A DNA stretch of 64,000 bases from assembly GCA_023846275.1 (NCBI GenBank), contig CM043868.1, forward strand, positions 5,041,153 to 5,105,152, in the 5' to 3' direction. Shown here piece after piece: positions 11,640 through 24,199 of this stretch. Each line of letters starts with the position of its first letter. Within the stretch, counting starts at the first letter, position 1. The stretch comes from Vanilla planifolia (lineage: Eukaryota > Streptophyta > Magnoliopsida > Asparagales > Orchidaceae). The position numbers were made by a program, and so were the translations under genes. The notes under the pieces are model-generated. The model saw only the letters and a list, made by a program, of their open reading frames with translations, was not told where the DNA came from and made no database searches.

Positions 11640-14300
11640 TTTAAGACATCATCCCACAATAATAATAGAAATTTAAATTCAACTTAATCCTAAGGTAGAG
11701 CCATTATCAAAAGTCCCATATAAAATAGATCCAATTGAGTTGTAAGAAGTCAAAGTACAAATTCAAGATTTGCTAAACATAAGCTTTGTCCATCCTAGTG
11801 TGTCCTCATGAGGAGCACCTATTTTATTTATGAACACAAAAGAGCATGCTAACATGTATTGTCAAAGAGTGCTAAAAATTACAATAAAGAACATGTACCT
11901 TTTACACCAAACTAATGATTTATTTGATCAACTATAGGATGTAGCTACAATCTCCAAAATCGATTTGATATAATGGTTTCACCAGTTGAAGGTCAAAGAA
12001 TCTTATATTATTAATACAACATTTTGCATGAGTTAGCTACTAAATAAATCTTGGTGATTCCATTTGTCTTGATTAATGCCCCTATTATCTTTTTGGATCT
12101 CACGAATGAAGTGTTTAAGAAAAAGTTAGATCAATGTGTTATTATTTTTATTGAAGATATCTTGATATATTAAAAGTTTATAGAAGAACATACTAACTAT
12201 TTTCCATATATTATAAATCCTTATGGAACATCAACTATTTGCAAAACTTTCAAAGTGTCAATTCTGGTTATCTTAAATTTCTTTCGTAGGAGATGTGGTG
12301 AGCAAGGGATTCCTATTGATCCACAAAAAATCTCAACTATTATGAGTTGGCCTTAACTCAATCATGTGGTAGAATTGTAGAGTTTTTAAAGATTAATTGG
12401 ATAGTATAAAAAAATTTTAAAAGGATTTGCTTAAATAGAAATCCTTTTAACAAAATCATAACATAGTAAGTAATTAAATTCAAATAGAATATAGTTTGTA
12501 AAGAATGTTGCCAACCTTTGAAAGAGAATTTGATGATTGACACAATTCTTACCTTACTAAAAGGGCATGAAGGATATTAAATCTTTAGTGATTCATCAAA
12601 TTAGGGGATGTGATTAATACATATTGACAATATAGTTTCTTATGGATCTCATCAATTGAAACCAGATGAAAAGAACTATTCATTTTTTTTATTTTGGATT
12701 AGTAGCTAGTCTTTCTTCAAATAAAAGTTGGATAAATTATTTATATGCTATGAAATATGAAGTTTATATTAACCATAAAAGTTTAAAGTACATCTTCACT
12801 AAAAAAGAGTTAAATTTTTGGAAATAAAGATTTCTTGAATACAATGAAGATTATGATTTAGGTGTCATGCATCATCCTATCAAAGCTAATATTGTTGTTA
12901 ATACTTCAAGATGAAAAGTAAATATAAACATATTTTTAGCACAAGCTAATGAACAAAAAAATTCTTTTTAGAATATAAATTTCAAATAAAAAGAAAAATA
13001 CATAGAAATGTATTCTTACTATCCCAATTATCAAAATGACCAGATTGGTTAAGTTTTATCTAAGAGGATTAATATCAAGATTAGAAAAAAAAACAAGATG
13101 ACTCAAAGAGTGGAATAAGGATGGATTTATTTTTTCAATCAAGATGCTAATGTAATTAATTAATTTCAAGATAGATTATATATCTCAAATCTCACAACTA
13201 AAGAAATTTTTACTGTATGAAGCTCATGGCCTTAAATATCCTATTCATCCAAGAGTAACAAAAATGTATTATGAATTTAAGAAATGTTATTATTGGCCTA
13301 GAATGAATTGAATCCTACTCAATAAAGAAATAAATGCTTAATTTTCCAAAAAGTTCCAAAAAAAAATTTTGGCCTTTGTCCATTCCTAAGTGGAAATAAG
13401 ATATCATTAATAAGAACTTTGTAGATGGGTGGCCAAAATTACCAATAGATCATGATTATATTTGAGTGATAATTGGTAAATTAACTGAATTATCTCACTT
13501 TTTAGCTATAAGAAATAAATTATTCAATAGAAAACTTGACTACATTATGTATGAAAAAGACTGTGCATCTTCATGGTGTACTAAAATTTTAAATCTCATC
13601 TTTGGAAAACATATGCAATGTTTTTGGCCTTATGTTACATTTTAACACTACAATTCATCCACAAAAAAGGCAAATAAAAAGAATAATAAAGGCTCTAGAG
13701 AATTTGTTATGTTTGAGTATTCTAGATTATGGGGGTGACTTGGAAAGTCATTTACCCCTAATTGAATTTTTGTATAATAATAGTCTCCAATTAAGTATCG
13801 GCACGACCTTTTATGAAGCCATATATAGAAGAAAATACATATCCGCTTTATGTTGGATTGAAGGAAATGAAAGTAATTGATTCAATCTAATTTTTTAGAT
13901 GAAGCCACTGAAATAGTAAAATTGAAATGATTAAGAATTCAAACAACCAAAGGAAGGAAAAAGAAATTTTTTAATTTTAATCATAATATTATGGAATTTA
14001 AAAATAGTGGTCAGGTATTTGTGAAAGTAATCCCTCTAAAAGGAATTTCGTAATTTGGAATAATAGGATAGTTCCAACAAAAATACAATGTTCCTTTTAA
14101 AAGTTTAGAAAAGGTATGTCAAGTGTCTATGGATTGGAATTATACCTAAACCTAGCCAAGATTCATGACAAATTTCATATTTTAATCTTAAGGAAGCATA
14201 TTTCTAATCCTTTTCATATTATTAAACTTAACCCTGAAGATATTATTATGGCTAGATTTGAGATATGTTAAAATGCTAATTCAAATTATTGATTATAATG
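11640..14300 (+). pseudogene. Gypsy (Tekay/Del chromovirus-like) pol: RT, RNase H, integrase
   Basis: A near-complete but dead pol region, with many stops and shifts. From 11640: the lead-in to RT (PKVEPLSKVPYKIDPIEL), then HPSVSS-GAPILF near 11790 and KITIKNMYLLHQTNDLFDQL near 11880. The catalytic box near 12147 reads IEDILIY in place of the usual FIDDILVYS. RNase H follows: DEKNYS near 12669 and INHKSLKYIFTKKELNF near 12770, then HHPIKANIV near 12875. Integrase: a damaged zinc finger (EAHGLKYPIHPRVTKMYYEF) near 13220, and an open frame at 13602-13880 with LHFNTTIHPQKRQIKRIIKA, DYGGDLESHLPLIEFLYNNS and EAIYRRKYISALCW. Near 14158 SQDS-KFHILILRKHI corresponds to the SKIHDTFHVSLLRKY tail of this lineage. 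A following chromodomain was not seen clearly. Confidence 0.83.
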
Positions 14301-14446
14301 GCAATGTTTGGAGAAATAAAGTAATTTCAATAATAATAGTTTTTTGGATGAATTAACAAAAAGAAATGGTCACATAGTGAAATTTAAGATGAAATAGCAA
14401 TACCCTATATTTTTAACTTTCAAAACAAAATCTTCTATAAAAGAAA

Positions 14447-14459
14447 GGATATGATTTCT
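14447..14459 (+). other. Polypurine tract of the gypsy element
   Basis: AAAGAAAGGAT-type purine run just before the 3' LTR start at 14463, the expected place for plus-strand priming. Confidence 0.55.
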
Positions 14460-14462
14460 TTA

Positions 14463-14660
14463 TGATGTGATTATTCTATAACACTTTAAATATAAGTTTG
14501 AGCATTTAATTTGTCACTTAATCACCAAGCACAGCTTATGTTTTGAGGCTATAATATTATTTTGTTATTTCTTAAATAATACTTAATTTTGTAAAGTTAC
14601 ATTGAATATCAAAGTAAGTATATCATTGAAAAGATTTTATTAAATGATACTTGTTAGTTC
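14463..14660 (+). mobile_element. 3' LTR of the gypsy element, left part (split by a copia array)
   Basis: Begins TGATGTGATTATTC and follows the 5' LTR at 10124 up to CTTGTTAGTTC. The rest of this LTR resumes at about 32021, 17.4 kb away. The flanks AGTTC (14656-14660) and AGCTT (32023-32027) could be a decayed 5-bp target duplication. Confidence 0.72.
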
Positions 14661-16969
14661 TATCAAACCATTAGTCTTTGTACCACTTGTTGAATAACAA
14701 CAAAACTATTATGTTATTTTTACTAACATTTTTTAAGTATTTTAGATCATGAATCTCAAGATCTAACAAGATAAATTCAATGGAGAGCTTTATCAATTGG
14801 TTAATAGAGTAATCTTTAAGTGAAGACAAGTAGCCTCAACGGCTTTGCTCAAGCTTTTCTCAACTTTTAAATCTTGGAGACTTTGGTCTTTGCTCTTGAT
14901 GGAGTGGTTGTCATCCAGAGCTTATCTTAAAAAATCTTTTTAGTTAAGATTGTTTCAACAAAAACTAGTTTTGTATATTACACAAAAGATTTCTTTCAGT
15001 CATCTCATGCATGTTCAAAAGTTAATCTAATTTTACATGAGTCAAATAGTAATAATTGGTTAAAAAGTAGCAATATATAGTTTATAATCGGTTAAATTAT
15101 TCTTAAACTAAATGTTAAATGAATTGGAATTGAAATCATGTTGACACAAAGTGAGGTTCTCAAATTGCATGTATATCATATCAATAGGTGGCATTGATTT
15201 ATACATGTGTTCTCCTTACATTGCTCTTTGTCACAAGCCATTTATGGTTAATTTGCATGTTGCATAGTTACAAAATTTTCACTATACAAATATGATCATT
15301 CTTTTGTTCTTAGCTAGCCTATTCATAATAGGCTAATGCTTTTATCAATTGTGCATTATTCTAATTAAGTTGAGTGATTATACAAGTCATCTATATATGA
15401 AACCTCTATCATACAAATATGTTGATGTTTACCTAAGAGGCATCAAAAGAGGTTTAAAATCACTAAATCTCATATAATATGAATTACCTTTCACACTTGT
15501 ATGATATGTTCTTTAATAGGGTTAGCCAAGTAATCAAACTAAGTGATGTTAAGTATGGACTATATTTTATAGTGTCATGCATGTAGCACATCCCAAGTCA
15601 TATTAATATAATGATACTTTCCCAAGTCAGACTAATTTAACACTTAATCAATTAGTGGTTAGATTTTCTTTATGTAAGTAGGATACATTTATCATATGAG
15701 TGTGATTATTTTATGGGACGTTGGCTAGTTTAGGACAAGTTATTGTGAGAGCTATCTTTTGTCATACCACTATAGAAATATTTTCTTAAGAAGCCTTATT
15801 TATGACTTAAGTCATTGTGTGAATGGATTTGCATTATATGAGTATGATATTCTTATCATACAAGTACAATCATTTATAATCAATAATGGGAGCAAATTAA
15901 AGGACCTCATCTTGGTGTATTATCTTATTGTTTAGCAAATTTCTATGCTCTAAGCTTAATATAAATTAATAGCATTTTGTGATGGTTCTTTTAACAAAAT
16001 TGAATTGTAAATGTGGAACTAATCAAATAAGCATATCATCACAACAATCTACTCTTAATACTTTTTGCCTTTATAAAATCCAATTATCACAAGAGTATGG
16101 TCATTATCCCAAAAGTATAATAGCTATTTCAATAATTTTAGGAAAATCATTAAAGCCATTAGATGTTTGTGATTTGTGTATACTTCTTTAATTGATATAA
16201 ATAGAAGAGGATTCTATAGAGAATGAGCTTATGTCTAAATTGGAAAATCATTTACAAAAGAAAGAAAGTTCATAGTAATAGGTTATGTTTTATACCATGA
16301 AGAACTTCCTATTCCTGTTGTTGCTACTGTTGCATTCCAAGCTTAATTTCATTGTAATCTCTCATATTGCTTGATAAATTATTTTTGTATCATATAGCCA
16401 TTATGCTATATAATTTCATTAGTGTCTGGCATAAGATTTTTATATGCATGGAATTGTTAAGTGTTGTAATACTTTGTAAAGCTATATTGTATTCTTTTGA
16501 GAGATGTTGAACCCTACCCTACCTAGCTATGAAAAAAAGGTAGTGGATTCATATTAAGTTGAATTTTTTCTAGCTACAATAAAAAGATAGTAGTTGTATC
16601 AGGTTTATCCCACCTAGCTATAAGAAAATAAGAATTGATTTTAGTAATAGCCTACCCTTTTGCTTGGATTGATTGATTATCTATGCATAGATCCAATTAT
16701 CTAAGAATCTCCTTGTGAACTCCCTTGTGTTTGAACTCATTTAAGAACATTATTGATTATCATATAATCATATAATGGATTCATAAAAAAATAATAATTT
16801 GTAAAACTTTTTTGTTATAGCAGTTGAGATAGTTTAAACTAGTTTGACTTTTGAATTTAAATATAGTTATTTATTATGTAAATTTACATGATATTTGACA
16901 TTACATAAGTTTTTTATTTTTCACAATTCAACCCCACACTCTTGTGAACATCAGGCTCCTTAATTTACA
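14661..16969 (+). mobile_element. SIRE-like copia LTR, copy 1 of 3
   Basis: A long LTR (about 2.3 kb) starting TATCAAACCATTAG and ending TTAATTTACA just before a primer-binding site. It aligns along its length with copies at 25385-27683 and 29838-32020; shared landmarks include the start, the strings around ATCCCACCTA, and the end block with GACATTAGGCTCC. Size and ends fit the SIRE group. The open frame at 15979-16191 is inside the LTR and is not taken as a gene. Confidence 0.75.
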
Positions 16970-16974
16970 ACAAA

Positions 16975-16986
16975 TGGTATTATAGT
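16975..16986 (+). other. Primer-binding site, copia unit 1
   Basis: TGGTATTATAGT, a decayed TGGTATCAGAGC complementary to initiator tRNA-Met, five bases after the LTR end. Confidence 0.6.
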
Positions 16987-16999
16987 ATAGTTGCTTTTA

Positions 17000-18160
17000 G
17001 TGTTTAAACAACCTAAATAAAAATCACATGATGTCATAATATATGGTTAATGATCATGCATCTTTGTGTGAGGGCATCTTCTCATTATGATGCCTTTTTT
17101 GAAGGAAAATTTTATTGCTTTTGAAAAAATCAAATGCATTTTTTCATCAAAAGTGTTGGTAATGCTTTTGTTAAGAAGTCTTTGAATGAGCTTTCTTTAG
17201 AAGAAAAAAAGCAAAGTTCACCTTAGTATCCATGCTTTAAATATTAATTTTTGTGGCATATTAAATTTTAAACTTGAAAAGATTATCAATTTGGATATTG
17301 CTCATAATGTTTGCTATGAGCTACAAAATGTTCATGAGAATATGAAAAAAGTTTCTTTCTCTAATCACGTTGAGGTTTGTACAACATATGCAGACCCTAC
17401 AAGATTGTGCCTTCTGTACAAGGATGAACAATGACGGAGCAAAGGAACAAATGTGACACTATCAAGAATACAAAGGAATGGTACTCCTCCATTGAGTATG
17501 CAATGTGGCTAAAGGAGAAAAACAAAAAAAGGCTATGAAGAACATGAAGAAGAAGTTGTGGAAGAAGGCTACATAAGTTGATTCATCGCCTCCCTCATGA
17601 AGCAAGTAGAATAAAGAAGAGAAAGAGGTAGATTCTTTCATGACTCATCATGTTACTCCATTTGAGAGAGAAGATAATGAGGTACATAAACTCTCCTATA
17701 AGGAATTAGAGAGTTAATTGATTAAATTTGTTAATTTTTTTAATTCACTTTTTGAGAAATATAAGTGCTTAAATAAAGAGAACAAAGATTATTTTTTTAT
17801 ATGATGAGTTGAAAAAAAAGGATAAAGAATGTTTATAATGATTGAAAAATTGTTAAAGATGAACTTTCTTATTAAAGTAGCTTAAACGTAATTGAAAAAC
17901 ATGTTCTTGAACAATTTAGAAAGTTGATTCTAATTGTGTTGTATCACATCACATGTATGAGGAAGTTGTTTTTTAAAAGTTTAAATTTATGTATGTTAGA
18001 AATAATTCTTGCAACTTTTATATTTCTTAAACTTATGCTTTAAAAAAGGACAAATTGCTAAAGATTGCATTATAATTAATTTCAAGTCTAAGTGTCTTTA
18101 TTTGTTTGGATTAAAAAGACTAATCGTATTGTATCTAGAAATGTTGACATGGATGTTTGT
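17000..18160 (+). pseudogene. SIRE-like copia gag remnant, unit 1
   Basis: Broken gag of the left unit. A lysine/glutamate-rich stretch lies near 17490-17590. A segment from 17640 (MTHHVTPFEREDNEV...KYKCLNKEN) matches the acidic/coiled part of SIRE gag. Near 18040 CFKKGQIAKDC is a damaged CCHC zinc knuckle, with the His replaced. The same blocks occur in unit 2 at 27.7-28.9 kb. An open frame at 18009-18302 covers the knuckle and the start of the non-coding tail. No protease, integrase or reverse transcriptase follows. Confidence 0.6.
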
Positions 18161-18299
18161 AGATTGGCTTGAACCAAAACCATTTGAGTTCGAAAATCTA
18201 GCTCTGAAATTATTGTGTTTTTTCAATTCAAAAAATTTTTATATTATGATTTGTCAAGAGTATAAATTGACACTATATTATGGAGTGCCATGTGCATTT

Positions 18300-18960
18300 T
18301 AATCATATATTTTATTTAGAGATTGAAGTATCTCATAAGACATTCAAATTTTGTTAATGCACTTGTAGAATAAGGCTTTATTTCCTCTTATTACACATTA
18401 GCATCATGCTTAACTTCTTAGTTGATCATATTAGTCTAATGGGATAGAACATGCATCATATAATAAAATGATTACACCAATTATGTTGTATGTTGATGTA
18501 TTTGTTTGATGCAAGAGTCTATAATTACATCCTATGGTGATGGTTGCAAAATAGCTCAACATCATAGCATAATGAAATGCCAATTGGCCCAGACTAGGGA
18601 CACGATCTAGTGAATAGTACTTGAGCTTTATCATCTCAAAATGGACAATTAATCCACCAATCTAATGTAGTCTATTATTTCACATTTTATAAATGAACAT
18701 ATTTGTCTGATTATTGGAATGGTTCAATTATATAGTTATGATAAGAACAAAATTGAATAATGTTGGCCTCATTTTTTCAGAGATTGAATTGACAACTAGC
18801 CAAGTCTAAAAAGTTGCCATTATGAATAGTACGAGTATGACTCCATCCATAAATGATCTTAAATATTATAAGCCTAATTTGGTCAACAATCTAGCATGGG
18901 ATGTAATGAAATGAAATGTCATTTGGTATGATGTGATAATTCATTTTTTACATTGTTTTG
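18300..18960. other. About 650-bp segment present in unit 1 but absent from unit 2
   Basis: Between gag and the 3' non-coding block, unit 1 has about 650 bases without a counterpart in unit 2, where the gag end at about 28940 leads straight into the tail. No coding family was recognised; the minus-strand open frame at 18431-18634 is unremarkable. It could be an inserted short element or sequence that unit 2 has lost. Confidence 0.45.
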
Positions 18961-19725
18961 GAAGAACTCTTAGGCAACATGTTGATCACCTTTCCTATCA
19001 CCCATCTTCTACTATCCATCACCCATCAAACAGCTTTTAAAGAGGGAGGAAGTGCATGTTCCTTGATTAAATTTAAAAAGATGGAGGAACCCACAAGAAT
19101 CAAGTTAATTAACTTCATTTCTGTGAACATTATTATGTTTATTTGCTTAAAATTAATCCATCATAGAAATTGTTATATGTAGAGGAATAGGTGAGAAAAA
19201 GAAATTGAACCCCTTAATTTTGATTTCAAAAATAAGTTTTACTTCTCTAAGTAGAAAATGTACTAAGTGGGAAAAACATTTCATTCAAATTAGAATCAAT
19301 AACAATTGAATAATTAAGAAATGGTTATGATTTGTAATGTTTTTAACACATTCTTTATAATAAATCCTTGGTATTTCATTACCAAATTCTCAACAAGTGG
19401 ATATTCTAGACTATTGTCTTTTTTTTAACTATGCATCTTACTATAAATAATAATATATTTATTATTTTATTTATGGTGTATTCAATGAAAAGATTGGATA
19501 CATCTTATTCAGTCTTTATAATTCCAATATATTATTTGCTATTGCTGATATTACAATGTCATATTATCATAAAGATGAAGTAGTTATTGCACATCTGTGT
19601 TATTTATTAAGTTACTTCAATTCAAGTGCAAGCATCTCATTTGTTAACCATTATTTTCATGTGGCCAATCTCTTAATTGTAGTTTAATATTTTCACCCCT
19701 TATTTTAGTGGTTTCAATGTTTTTT
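18961..19725 (+). mobile_element. 3' non-coding part of copia unit 1, left of the LINE
   Basis: Aligns with 28960-29630 of unit 2; a clear anchor is TTGAACCCCTTAATT at about 19205 and 29110. No coding signal. The plus-strand open frame at 18958-19182 crosses its start and is not kept in unit 2. The alignment breaks near 19725, where the LINE insert begins, and resumes at about 25165. Confidence 0.6.
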
Positions 19726-21210
19726 AAAAGTAATTTTATTACAAGCTAGAGGTTATACTAGGTGAAGTTTTAACATTAACCAACCATTGGTTCTACAAAC
19801 CAGCCTATAAATACCATAGCTAAGACTAGGAGATGACTTGAGATTTCATTTTCTTTTTGGTAAACTTATTTGCAAGAACACTTTATGCAATCTAGCTACC
19901 ATTGCACACAATGGAGAGGCCTATATTAGTAGAAGTATGACCCCAACAATCCTTGAGATTTTAATAGTGTGATGGCCAAAAGAGTCTATAGTGATCTTGA
20001 TCAATGCCTCCTAAATGATGCATTGAGACTATTGTCCATGGAGACCACCTATAAATAAAGGAACAACCATATAGTAAGAGGGGAACCATCGGAGCAAATG
20101 ATCAGGAAAAAGATTGATGTAATGTTAGAATAGTCTAATAAAGGAATCATGATGCATCAAAAACGAATCAAAAACATATTATGTAAAAATGAGCAACCAC
20201 AACAAAATAAATCCAAAACGAATCAAAAACATATTAGACAAGGCTAGTCAGCCCTTCTTGGCTAGCATACTTACCCAAAGATAATTTTGTTACAAAGATA
20301 ATGTTATGTACTAAGATTGTGTTTTGTAATCTTATGATGAAAAAAATACCATTGCATGCCAATTCATATTCATAATCCATATCTTTGATTGATCGTACCT
20401 AAACAAATAAGCAACAAAATAATTGCATGATAGAGAATTTTGATATATCAGCTCGAGGGGACGTACCAAAATGTTGGTTTACATTAGTTCAAATGCTAAA
20501 CCAAACCAATTAGGGAGCCATACTACAACTAATAAGATATGCTTCATGGAGTTAGTCTAATCCATGAACTGAAGTCTACTCATAACTAAATTATCCAAAT
20601 TCTAATCAAATGGACAAAATCAAACCATGCCTGGTAGCATATTAAGCCAAAGGTAATCTTGCTTTGAATGATGATATCATGTAATATGATGATAGATTTC
20701 ATAACCTTATGATGCCTAGATGACAATGTGCTTCATCTTAACTATTTGAATCTTAATGATCATAAGAGTATGATACCAACCCACAAAGAAGGCACAATGG
20801 ATCCAAACAAAATAGAGGACCTGATGTATTGTCTAATGAGGTCCATCATACTTAATTGATGCCAAAAGCCCTTCTTTTTTTGAGGTATCTCAAGAGGACG
20901 TACATGATGACCAATGAAAATGTACTTCATGGCCAATCAGGACAGACCAAACAATGCACTTGTAGGAAATTGTCATGTGACTAAATGGTAAAGATTACTT
21001 AATGTGAATGAAGGATTGAAATTGATGAATGTTCCACCTACACATAAGAGCCCTTACAATCTTGTGAAGAGATTTCCTCTAACCAATTGAGGGAACACTA
21101 GCTATATGGTTTTTATAGTTAACTCTATGTGAATATATGGACTACTCTCTTCATTCAACTTAATTATTGCTTTCAAACCTTTGGGAATTTGCTACACTTA
21201 CAACACCAAG
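19726..21210 (-). mobile_element. LINE insert, 3' non-coding side, with a decayed 0.4-kb tandem repeat
   Basis: This belongs to the insert in copia unit 1 and lies after the LINE RNase H domain, so it is probably the LINE 3' UTR. No clear poly-A (T run on the plus strand) marks its end. Inside, 20250-20620 and 20625-20930 share ordered words (for example GTAATCTTATGATG with ATAACCTTATGATG, and GAGGGGACGTACC with AAGAGGACGTACA). A short direct repeat, AACGAATCAAAAACATATTA, occurs at about 20163 and 20218. Confidence 0.4.
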
Positions 21211-21214
21211 GAAG

Positions 21215-23850
21215 GAAAACATCTACAATCCCATTAAGCTAGATGATTAGCCATCAAAATGCCTTCTCTAAATATGTATTGGAATTGAGCCCATATGAAA
21301 TGGAATTGCTTGATTTGATTAAACATACTTAGCAATACACCAAATGGATTCCCATGCTACCTTGGATCATTGTGAAGATTAATCTACTATTCAATTTTGC
21401 AAGAAAGTTTAGTAGGCCCAACTTGTCACATAAATGTAAACCAAATAGCACTGCCATGGGCTCAACTTATGTCTTTCTTTTACATCTTATGTAAATTGAG
21501 AAAACTTTGATGTCTTTATAAGAATGGTCTCTAATCACACCTTCATAACAAACAAACCCAGGGTTCCCACAAGCCATATCATTTGTCTTTAGTTTGTTAA
21601 AACCCATTAGGGGTGGAGTCCATCGGGCTATTTTTGTGACTTTGCAATTGACCTTAAAGAAGGAGAAATCAACACATTATTTACTAATTGAAGTTCTACT
21701 AAAATTATATTATGTGATTGGATTACATTTGAAAATGACATAACTATCATTATCAACTCTATTAATTAGAGTACTTGTTGAGATTAGTTGCTCATCATAC
21801 TATTTAGAGTTTCTTCCTTTCTAGATACCCCATTAAATGAGATATCAAAGGACCATTAAAACCTCCCCAGCTATAAAGCTTTAGTGACTTCAATTCCATA
21901 AGTGTTGAGCATTTGATGAATGGTGTCAAGTTGGATGAGTGAGATGCAAGCTTCATAGAAAAGTGTTCCATGCATGCGTGGGCCTTTAACATTCCACAAA
22001 ACCATGAAATTAAGATTCATTGAATGCACAAAAAGTGCCTTTATCTATAAATTGAAAATTTAGCTTCCTTAAATTATCAACGAAAGCTAATAAATTATTT
22101 TGGTGTCTCCACATTAGGAATGAGATTTTAAGAGATGAATAGCTACTCAAGATTATTTGCCTTGATGTTTGGATAACGTTTTTGCTTCTAAGATATTCCC
22201 AAGTTCAGTTAATAAAGGTTTACCATATTTTGTAAGGGTCCAATAGTTGTAGCCATCCTAGTCAACTTTTTGTATGAATTTCAATATATTAGGAATGATT
22301 TTCTATATATAAATCCAATTAGTTGATCTTGCTCCACCATATTTTCTGTTGAGGTATTTGCTACTCATAAATCTAGCACAAATGATGTTTAATGTGTAGA
22401 CCTTCCAATAGAGCTTAATATTACATGCTTCCCTTAGTTTTAGTTCTTTAGTTTTTTTATCCCTAGTCTAGTTTCTTCATGTGAGAGGCTAATCTTTTTC
22501 TAGTTGGCCTAATGGTGTTTGTTTACTTGTTCAAAACTTTGGTAATTAGATTGTCATCAAAGACCCAACTCCCACTTGGATCTTTAATTCTATATATAGA
22601 AAGCTTTCTATGCCTATTATTGACCATTGTATGAAACACTTTTCTATTTCTAACACCATCTTTGAGTTACTTAGTGCTTGCTTTTTGGCACTAGTATATC
22701 TCCTACAATTTAGACACCATGACCAACTGATCTTGGACTTTTGTTGGTTCTAATCTTATAAACTCAACTTGCACCTTTTGGAGTTTGTTTTCCATCTCCT
22801 TAACCTACTCTTCAACTTCTTAAATCTTTTGAAAAATATTATAGAATTGTGTTTATCCCATTCTTTAACTTCTGCATTAAGTCTCTTCATCTTGAATGCC
22901 ATTGCCCCCATGTCCATAAAAATAATTAGCAAACTTCAATTTTGAGCAACTACTATAAGGAATTTAGAGCTTTTGTCAAAATATTTTGGAATATAATTGT
23001 CACTTAGAATTTTTTACTTTTGGAAAAAGGATCAATAATATCGAATGGTCTAATGAGCTTTACTCAAATGTTGAACCATTGTAATGGGATAAGCTTTGAG
23101 CCAATCTTGATTTACTAGGGCTCTATTTAAGCATATCTAGACCTACTTCCCTTTTCACTTAACAGACTACATGAACTGGTTACCTATGAAGTTGAGCTCT
23201 ATTAGTGCACATTCAGGTAAATAATCATTGAACTCAACAATATGCTACAACTTGAAAGAAGTGTGTCCTTTGTATTCTTAATCTTAGCAATGACATTGAA
23301 GTCCTTCCCCAACCATCCAACAAAGATAATTGGTCTCTACCATCATTTTTAAAACCCTCCAAAGCTCCCTTAAAAAAACAAACAAGCATTTAGCATACAT
23401 GAAAGAGTGACATATCATCTATTTATCAAACACTATGCCAATGCAAATACATTGGTCCTCTTTCTCTATTACTTGACATTAGAAGTCATGAAGCTAGAAC
23501 ACTATATTTTGTTGAAGATATTGCTCTCATAGTATTCAAAATTCACTTTTTTATGAAGGGAATCCATCTTTTTATTATGTTTAAAAGTTTTAGTAATGCA
23601 ATTAAATTAATTTTGTGCATTTTGATCATATTCTTAAAATAAGATACCTTTGATGAGCTAACAACCACTGTGATGTCCACATCTTGGTATTATTTATCAC
23701 AATCTACAATGTAATCACTTTAAGATGTCTTAAGGCTTATTCTAATCATTATAGGGCTATTTGCTTTCCCTACATTTCTTTTGTTATCTTTTCTCTTTGA
23801 CTTGCAACTAGCAACCACTATAGAACAATCCATATCAATCTAAAATAGCT
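21215..23850 (-). pseudogene. LINE (L1-type) ORF2: endonuclease, linker, zinc-binding region, RNase H; RT core missing
   Basis: Read leftward on the minus strand. The endonuclease lies at about 23830-23050: FVGWLGKDFNVIAKI (from GDFNVI), EFNDYLPECALIELNFIGNQFM, then GLNRALVNQDWLKAYPITMVQHLS, the typical end of the plant L1 nuclease. A linker follows at 22930-22540 (FKMKRLNAEVKEWDK..., then HTMVNNRHRKLSIYRIKDPSGSWVF). The next recognisable part, from about 22480, is already the post-RT region (YWKVYTLNIICARFMSSKYL, later ISFLMWRHQNNLLAFVDNLRKL near 22120), so the RT core is missing across a junction near 22510. RNase H lies at about 21650-21220: ARWTPPLMGFNKLKTNDMAC, GNPGFVCYEGVIRDHSYKDI, EPMAVLFGL, then FQYIFREGILMANHLA. 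The open frame at 21804-21992 is part of it. Confidence 0.8.
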
Positions 23851-24199
23851 TGAGAGATCTTCCTCTTTCCTATAGATGCTCACTAAATTCTTTAAATGAT
23901 TGAATTTCAACATGCTACTTAAGATTCACATCCTTCCTTATTTTATAATTAGATTGATATTATTTATTGTTACTCTCCATGTTTCTCAATGAATATGAGC
24001 CTATAGTCATTAAATTGATGATTCAAAGTACAATTTGTTTCCTAAGCTATAGGTTGATGAACCTCACTATGATGTAAGGAGTTTCTTATTTCTTTACTTT
24101 TTTTTATTGTGAGTGTGTTCAGCATTAAGAAGACCTTCTATCCTATCCTTTTCAATTATTGTACCCTTAGTTTTCCATGCCACTATTTAGTTATTTTCC

